From: Kribbella monticola
GTDB lineage: Bacteria > Actinomycetota > Actinomycetes > Propionibacteriales > Kribbellaceae
Assembly: GCF_003261635.1 (NCBI RefSeq)
Contig: NZ_QFXK01000001.1
Span: 82,184 to 146,183, forward strand
Reading direction: 5' to 3'
Length of the DNA stretch: 64,000 bases
Part shown: positions 25,401-34,400 of the stretch, in pieces
Layout: the number at the start of each line of letters is the position of its first letter
Position numbering within the stretch: the first letter of the stretch is position 1
Notes under the pieces: model-generated
The model's input: the letters and a program-made list of their open reading frames with translations, nothing else
Database searches by the model: none
Told to the model about the DNA's origin: nothing
Translations under genes and position numbers: made by a program

Positions 25401-28400
25401 ACGAGCGGGGCGAATGCGCCGGTTGTCGACGGTGAGCCCACGGAACCGGCTGTCGATGCGGACTCCACGGATCCGGTTGTTGACGCTGGGCCCACCGAAC
25501 CGGCTGTCGATGCGGAGCCCACGGAACGGGTTGTTGACGCGGGAACCACCGAACCGGTTGTTGCCGCGGGGCCCACGGAACCGGTTGTCGATGCGGAGTC
25601 CACCGAACCGGTTGTTGACGCTGGGTCGAGGCAAGCGGCTGCCGAGGGTGAGCTGACGGAAGCGACCGAGTCTGCTGCGCTGGTCGAGGTTGTCGCCTCT
25701 GCGGATGTCGAGCCGTCGGAGATCGCCGGAACCGCTGAGTCGACCGGGCCGGAGCCTGCCGTCGAGGCAAACGCGCCGGTCGGCGATGAGGCGGCGGAGT
25801 CTGCTCCTGCTGCCGTGGCGAGCGAGGCCGATGGAGGCGCGCCCGAGGGCGAAGCCGGTGAGCCGCCGGCCGACGCCGAACCGTCGGAAGCAAGCGACTC
25901 TCCTGCCGTGGCGGCCGAAGCCGATGTGCCGACTCCCAGAGGCGAACCTACTAAGCGGTCCGCCGACGCTGAGCCCACGGAAGCGACCGAGGGTGTTGAG
26001 TCGGCTGTTGCCGTCGTGTCTGCAGTTGCTGCGCGCACGGAAGCGGCCGAGGCTGTCGAGTCGGCTGTTGCCGTCGTGTCTGCGGATGCTGCGCGCACGG
26101 TAGCGACCGAGGGTGTGGAGTCGGCTGTTGCCGCGGCGTCTGCAGATGCTGAGCCCACCGAGATTGCCGAGTCGGTGGAGGCCGCGCCGGCTGCCGTGAC
26201 GAGAGCGGCCGATGTACCGACCCTCGATGGTGAGCCTGCGGAACAAGTCGCCGACGCTGAGCCCACTGAACGGGCTGCGGATGCTGAGCGTACCGAACCG
26301 GGTGTCGAGGCTGACGCGGAAGAAGTCGGCGCATCGATGAAGGTCGAGTCTTCGGCTGCGTCAGGTGCCGAGGAGATCGCCGAGGCGATTGACGCTGCCG
26401 TCGAATCGGACGAGGTCTCCGCTAAGGCCGATGAGCCATCGACCGAGTCCAACGAGTCATCGGCCGAGTCCGACGAGGCCTCGGCTGACTCCGAGGAGCG
26501 GCCCGCCGCATCCGACGAGCCGGCCGCCGCATCCGACGAACCGTCGACCGAGTCCGACGAGGTCTCGGCCAAAGCCGATGAGCCCCCGACTGAGTCCGAC
26601 GAGTCGCCGGCTGCGTCCGACGAGCCCTCAGCTGACTCCGAGCAGCCGCCCGCCGCATCCGACGAGCCGCCCGCGGAGTCGGACGAGCCGTCGACCGAGT
26701 CCGGCGAGCTGTCAGCCGACTCCGACCAGCTCTCGGCCGAGTCCGGCGAGCTGGTCGCCGACTCCGACGAGGTGTCGACCGCAGCTGAGCAGGTGGTGGG
26801 CGAAGCTGGTGAGGCTGGGGGCGGAGCTGCTGAAGCTGAGGTTGGAACCGATGAAGGCTTGGTTGGGACCGGTGACGGTGAAGGGGAGTCTGGGGTCGCG
26901 GCAAAGGTTGCGGTTGTTGGTGGGGCTGCAGCAGGGGACGACTTCGCCGAAGGTGTAGCGGCGCCCGAGGTCGTGGCGGCCGGTGTCGGGAGTGCGGGCG
27001 CGTGGGTTGCGGATGTTGTTGGGGTATTTCGTGGCGTGTTGGGCGAGGACGTCGACGAGCGGACCGGGTTGATCGGGCTGGGCGTCGACTCCGTTGCCAT
27101 GGTTCGGGTGCATACGCGGTTGCAGGATGTGCTGGGGATCGAGTTTCCGCGGGCGGTGATGTTCGAGCAGGGGTCGATTCTTGCTTTGAGCAACTACCTG
27201 GAGCGGCATGCCGACGAGTTCCGCAGTACGGCGGCGGCGCATTCGACTGAGCAGGTGCGAAGCCAGGGCAAACCGGCAAGAAAGCCGGCCAAGAAGCAGG
27301 TGGCCGAGCCGATCGCGATCATCGGGTTGGCCGCGCGGTTCCCGGGTGCGGACACGCTGGAGCAGTTCTGGGACAACCTGGCCGGCGGGGTGGAGAGTCT
27401 GCGCCGGTTCACCCCGGACGAGGTCGGCGGCGCGAAAGATGCCTTCGGCAACGAAGAGCTGGTGGCGGTGAGTGGTGCGCTCGACGACGTGGAGTCGTTC
27501 GACGCCGAGTTCTTCGGCCTGAGCGACCGCGAGGCAGAGCTGACCGACCCGGCGCAGCGGATCTTCCTCGAGGTCTGCCAGCACGCGCTCGAACACGGCG
27601 GTCACGCCGGAGCGGCCGGTCGGATCGGCATCTTCGCCGGCTCCGGGATGAACCTCTACACCCAGCAGAACCAGCCGCCGGACTTCCTCGCGACCAGAGT
27701 CGCCTACCGCCTCGGACTCACCGGCCCGGCCATCGGCGTACAGGCTGCGTGGTCGTCGTCACTGGTCGCGGTTCACCTTGCCTGCCAGGCGTTGCGGTCG
27801 GGCGACGCGGATCTCGCCCTCGCCGGTGCCGCCGCAGTACACGTGCCGCAGGCAACGGGTTATCACCCGAGCCCGGAGTCGATCCTGTCGCCGACCGGGC
27901 ATGTCCGGGTCTTCGACGCCGCCGCCGATGGCACCGTCGGCGGCAACGGTGTCGCGGCGGTCCTCCTCAAGCGTCTCGACCAGGCGGTCAAGGACGGCGA
28001 CACCGTGTACGCCGTGATCCGCGGCTCCGCTGTCAGCAACGAGACCGATCAGGCCGACCTGATCGAGCACGCGCTGGAGAAGTCCGGCGTACCAGCCGAT
28101 TCGATCAGCTACATCGAGGCGAACGCGACGGGGACCGCCGTCGAGGACGCCCGCGAGTTCCGCGCGCTCGCGACCGTACTGCGCAAGCACACCGACAAGG
28201 TCGGCTTCTGCACGATCGGTTCGGTCAAGCCGAACATCGGCCACCTCGACAGCGCCGCCGGCATGGCCGGGTTGATCAAGACCGTGCTGATGTTGCAGCA
28301 CCGCACGCTCGTCCCGACCATCAACCACACCAAGGTCGATCCCGAACTCCCGATCACCAACAGCCCGTTCGTGATCGGTACCGAGCTGCGCGAGTGGGAA

Positions 28401-31400
28401 TCCGGTACGCCGTTGCGCGCCGGCGTCAGCGCGCTCGATGTCGGCGGGACCAGCGCACACGTCATCCTCGAAGAAGCACCTCGGCAGGTACGCCGTGGCG
28501 ACGACGGCCCTGTCGTCCTCCCGCTGTCGGCGCCGGACCCTGAGGCGCTCACCGAACTCGTTGAGCTGTTCCGCGCCGACTTGGAGCACGGCACCGGCCA
28601 CCGCCTCATCGACCTCGCTAGTACTGCGGCGCTCGGCCGGCAGGCCCACCGTCATCGCGTAGCCGTGACGGGCGCGTCCGAAGAGGAGCTGGCCGAGGCA
28701 CTCGGTACTGCGCAAGCCGTCGCCGTACCGCGCGGTGGGCCCGGCCCACTTGGCTTCGCCTTCACCGGCCAGGGTGCTGCCCGTCGCGGGATGGCTGCAG
28801 GGCTCGCTGCGCGGTTCCCGGTCTTCCGGTCGGTGCTGGACGAGTGCGACAAGGTGTACGCCGAGGAGTTCGGCGGCAGCCTGCTGGAGCTCCTACTGAC
28901 ACCCGCTGGCGGGTCAGAAGGCGTGTGGCCGACTGAGACGGCTCAGCCCGCGTTGTTCGCCTTCGAGGTCGCGTTGGCGCGGCTCTGGCAGTCGTTCGGT
29001 GTGCAGCCCGCGCTGGTTGTGGGACACAGCGTTGGCGAGTACGCCGCATTGTGCGTGGCCGGCGCGCTGTCGCTGGCGGACGGCGTACGGCTGACAGCTA
29101 AGCGCGGCGAACTCATGCAGCGCGGGACGGTACCGGGTGCGATGGTGGCGGTTCGTGCCGACGCCGATCGGGTACGCGAGCTCGCGCAGTCCTCTGGCGT
29201 GGAGATTGCCGCAGGCAACGGACCGCAGTCGTTCGTGCTCACCGGTACTGAGGTGATCGTCGGGCAGCTCGCCGAGCAGCTCGACCGGCTCGAGGTGTCG
29301 TGGCAGCGGCTGGACGTCGATCGGGCGTTCCACAGCTCGCTGGTGGATCCGATTCTTGGCGAGTTCGCCGACGTGGTCGCACAGATCTCGCTGCGTCCGC
29401 TGCGGATGCCGATGGTGTCGAGCTGGTCCGGTGAACTGCTCGAGAGCGGTACTGCGCTCGACAGCGACTACCTGGTCGGGCAGTTGCGGCAGCCGGTGTT
29501 GTTCGGTGACGCGGTGGAGGCGTTGACCGCGGCCGGGTGCCGTCGGTTCCTGGAGCTCGGGCCGGACGCAGTACTCAGCCCCGCGGGCCGGCGGATCGCG
29601 CCGAACAGCACCTGGATCCCCGCGCAACGCCTCGGCCAGGACCCGGTCCTCGCGACGATGAACGGCCTCGCCGAGCTGTACGCGCAAGGCACCGAGATCG
29701 CCTGGTCAAAGGTCTACCCGAACGCCGGCCGCGTACCTCTGCCGCTCTACCCGTTCCGCCGCGTCCACCACCCGGTCGACACCACCAGCACCCCACTCGC
29801 GGCACCCGTCGCATCTTCATTGCCCGGAGCAACAGACCTCGGTACTGCGGCGCGCCCGGTCATGCGTGCCGAGGGTGGCGAAGCGCGCTTCCGCCCAGCA
29901 CTGAAGAAGATCCCCCTCGACCCGCCGAGCTCGAACGGCTTCACCGAACAAACCCCCGAGGAGCCCGAAGAACACTCCCCGTTCGCCCTCCCCGCAGAAA
30001 ACACCCACCCCGCCAAACCCGCCGAACTCAAAGCCGCCCCCACCCCAGCAACCACCGAGACCCCGCCCACCACCGAGCCGTCGAGCGACGCCGAACAGGC
30101 GCTCGAAGCGGAGTCACTGGCTGTCGTCGAGCCACCGAGCGACCGCGAGCAAGCGCGCGACCGCGAGCAACCGAGCGAGCCCGAGTCGTCCGATGAAGCC
30201 GAGTCGCCGATGGGCGTCGAGTCGTCGAGCGACGATGGGCAATCGGCCGAAGCCGAGTCGCGTGACGCTGCCGAGCCGTCGAGCGACGCCGATCCGGACC
30301 CTGTGGTCGAGCCCAAGTCGCCGGAGGTCGAGCCGCCGAGCGACCGCGAGCAAGCAAGCGAGCCCGAGTCGTCCGATGAAGCCGAGTCGCTGATGGGCGT
30401 CGAGTCGTCGAGCGACAATGGGCAATCGGCCGAAGCCGAGTCGCGTGACGGTGCCGAGCAGTCGAGCGACGCCGATCCGGACCCTGTGGTCGAGCTCAAG
30501 TCGCCGGACGAGATCGAGCCGCCGAGCGACCGCGAGCAAGCGAGCGAGCCCGAGTCGTCCGATGCGGTCGAGGCGCGGGTCGGTGTCGACTCTTCGAGCG
30601 ACGGCGAGGCGGTAGCCGAGTTCGGGTCCCCGGACGACGCTGAGTCGCCGAGCGACGCCGAGTCTGCGTCCGCGGATGCGGCCGACTCTTCGAGTGACGC
30701 CGGGTCTGCGTCTGCGGGTGCGGTCGAGTCGTCGGGTGACGACGAGCGGGTGGTTGAGGGCGAGGGGCTGGCCGGCGCCGAGTCGTCGGGGGACGGCGGG
30801 CAGGCGGCTGTGCCTCAGGTGGCGAGCGGTGTTGGGTCGTCGGCCTTGGGCGAGCAGGCGGCCGAGGTGGAGACGCCTGGCGGAGGTGCCCGTGCTGCGG
30901 ATGAGGTGGCGGAGAGGTACCGGGATTCGCTGGCCGTCGTACTCGATCTGACTGGGGAGCAGTTGGGGCTTGATCCGTATGACGTGACGGTGGATCACAC
31001 GTTCGCCGAACTGGGTGCGGATTCGTTGTCGATGCTGCGGGTGGTTGAGGAGGTTGGGCAGCGGTTCGGGGTCGAACTGGCGGTGAGTGAGCTGTTCGAC
31101 GAGCTGGATACGCCGCACAAGCTTGCGTCGGCTGTTGCCTCGCGCAACCTTTCCGATGGTGCGGTCGATCCGCTGGACCTGCTGCGGCAGGCGGTGCCGG
31201 AGAAGGCGCGGGCGGACGAGGCGGGTGCCGGCGACGCGCGTACCGACGACACGGGTGGCGCTGAGGCGGATGCTGCTGAGGCGGATGCTGGCGAGGCGGG
31301 CGCTGCTGAGGCCGGTGGTGCTGAGGCCGGTGGCGCTAAGGCGGGTGGTGCTGAGGCGCGTGGTGCTGACGCGGGTGCTGCTAAGGCGGGTGCTGCTAAG

Positions 31401-34400
31401 GCGGGTGCTGCTGGGGCGGGTGCTGCTGGGGCTGGTGCTGCTGGGGCGGGTGCTGCTGGGGCTGGTGCTGCTGGGGGGAAGGATTCGCGGACGGCGTTGG
31501 CTGTGCTCGGGTCTGGGCTGGCGGAACTGGCGGCGAAGGTCGACGCTGCCGCGGCGGCGACGAGTGCGGCTGATCTACCTGGTTCGGGGATGGCGGCTTT
31601 GATGTCGCAGCAGTTGCGCGTCGCCGGTCAGCTGGTCGACGGCGTCACCAAGCTGATGCACGAACAACTCGCCCTCCTCAACGAATCCACCCAGCAGACG
31701 CGCGCTGAAAAGCCAACCAGCGCTGAAGAATCAACCGCCACCGACCCGAACACGAAGAACGCGGGCACGGCGAACCCGCAGGCTGCTGGCGACGCGGGGA
31801 CGTTGGGCGAGGCGGGGATCGCCGACGCCGCGGAGACAACGGGCGAGGCGAGGGCAGCAAAGAGCGCGGTCGCGACGGAAGCGCGGGTTGCCAAGGGCGC
31901 CGGGGCGGCGGAGAGCGCGGTCGCGACGGAAGCGCGGGTTGCGAAGGGCGCCGGGGCGGCGGAGAGCGCGGTCGCGACGGAAGCGCGGGTTGCGAAGGGC
32001 GCCGGGGCCGCGGAGAGCGCGGTCGCGACGGAAGCGCGGGTTGCGAAGGACGCCGGGGCCGCGGAGGAAGCTGGGGCGGCGGGGAGCGCGGTCGCGAAGG
32101 GCGTGGAGGCAGCAGCGGGGGAGGACAGCGAGAGCGCAAAGGTAGTCGCTGGGGGCGCCGAGGGGGCAAAGGTGGCCGCTGGGGGCGCGGAGGTAGCGGG
32201 GGGCAAGGATGCGGAGGGTGCGAAGGAGAGGCGGGGTGGTGATCTGGCGTTCTGGCGGGGGATGTTGGCGGGGGCGCAGCCGCTGGTTTTGCCGACCGAT
32301 CAGCCGCGGCCTGCGGCGCGGCCCGAGGTTGCCTCCGCAGCGCTGGAGCTTGATTCCGAGCTGGGCGACGCGATTTTCGTGTTCAGTCGGGAGCGGCGGG
32401 TCAGTCCGTTGATGACGATGCTGGCGGCTGTTGGCACGGTGCTCGGGCGGTTTGCGGCGCAGGATGACATCACCATCGGCACGGCGCCTCTTCGCGGCGC
32501 GAAGAACACCTCCACGAGAGGAACCCGCGCGCTTCCGCTTCGCATCGACCTGTCCGGCGAGCCGCAGCTCGGTGATCTTGCGCAGCGGGTCGGTGAGATC
32601 ACGATCGCCGCTTTCGACCACGCGAGCGTCGACCTCGCCGTACTGGAGCAGGATCCGCTCTTCCAGGTCCTGGTCGAGTTCGAGCCCGGTGACGACGACC
32701 TGGCGCCCGGCCTCGATCTGCGGCTTCGCCTCGCGCATCACCCCGGCGGCATCCGCTGTACTGCGGACTATCGGTCCGGCCTGTTCGACCAGGCGACCAT
32801 CGAGCGCGTCCTGCACTACCTCGAAGCCGTACTGCGCCGCGCGATCGCCGACCCGGAACTGAGCCTGCCCGACCTGATGCTCCCGATCGAAGCCGACCGC
32901 GTACTCCTCAACGAGCTCGAAGGGGAGCCGGCACCGTCAGGCCCGATCGGTCGCGTACGCCGGAACGCCGTGGTCGCCGGTGAGCTCAGCGGTTTGCACA
33001 CGTTGTTCGAGCAGCAGGTCGCCAGGACCCCCGACGCGGTCGCCGTCATTCAGGGCGACCGGGAGTTGACGTACGCCGAGTTGAACCGTCGATCGAACGC
33101 GGTCGCCTGGCAGTTGGTGGACCTCGGCGTCAAGCCGGGCCAGCTGGTCGCCGTACGGGTGGCTCGTGGTGCCGAGCTGGTGATCGCCGTCCTCGCCGTG
33201 CTCAAGTCCGGCGCGGCCTACCTCCCGTTGGACCCGGGCGTACCGGAGTCGCGGTGGTCGTTCATGGTCGCCGACTCTGGGGCGGTCGCGTTGGTCGGGG
33301 ACGACGCGGCGCTGGCCGATCGGCTCGGGCTGCGACTCGTTCCGGTGACTGCTGTCGACGGGGATCCGCGGGCCAAGCAGGCACCGCCGGTGCGTGCCGC
33401 GGCCGATGATGTTGCCTACTGCATCTACACGTCCGGCTCGACCGGTAACCCGAAGGGCGTCGCGGTACCGCACCGCGGCCCCGTCAACCTGGTCCGGCAC
33501 TACCTGCGGACGAGGCGCTCGCTGCGGACGTTGCAGTGGACCTCGTTCGGGTTCGACGTCCACGTGCAGGAGCTGTTCACCGCACTCGCGTCCGGTGCGG
33601 CGCTCGTGGTGATCGGCGAAGACGACCGGTATGACCCCGACGAGGTGGTCGCCGCGCTCACGAAGTACGAGGTGGAGCGGCTGTTCATGACGTTCACCCC
33701 GTTGACCGCGCTGCTGGCGACGATGCCCGAGCTGCCGAGGTTGCCGGCGCTGCGCGAGATCGTCGCGGGCGGCGAGGCGATGGTGCTGACCCATGGGATC
33801 AAGGAGTTCCTGGCGGCGCATCCCGACTGCGTGCTCTACAACGAGTACGGGCCCACCGAGGCGTCGGTGGTGACCACGATCCACCAGGTCGACCCGGCCG
33901 AGGAGCGGCCGTCGATCGGGCGGCCCATCGACGGCGTGGTGGTCCGGCTACTCGACGAGGCGCTCCGCCCGGTACCGGTCGGTGCGATCGGCGAGATCCA
34001 TCTGGGTGGCGCTTCCGTTGCCCAGGGCTACCTCGGCCGACCGGACGAGACCGAGGCGGCGTTCGTCGACGACCCGGCGCATCCGGGTGGGCGGCTCTAT
34101 CGCACCAGGGATCTCGGCCGCTGGCGGACCGACGGCACGCTGGACTACCTCGGCCGGGTCGACGACCAGGTGAAGATCCGTGGTCACCGGGTGGAGCCGG
34201 GTGAGACCGAATACGTGCTCGCCGACCTGCCCGGCGTGGTGGACGCGGTCGTGGTGGCCAACACGGATCCGGCCGGCGACACCTGCCTGATCGGGTACGT
34301 CGTACTCGAGGACAGCGACCCCGCAGTACTGGCGCGGTTACTGCTCGAACTCACCAAGGAACTGCCGATCTACCTGGTCCCGGCCGACCTGATCCCGATC

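Noticed and set aside
24110..27193. 1027-codon open frame on the minus strand opposite the megasynthase linker
   Set aside because: A Ser/Ala-rich antisense of the Glu/Ala-rich linker. The plus frame is continuous with recognisable domains on both sides, so it is the coding one.
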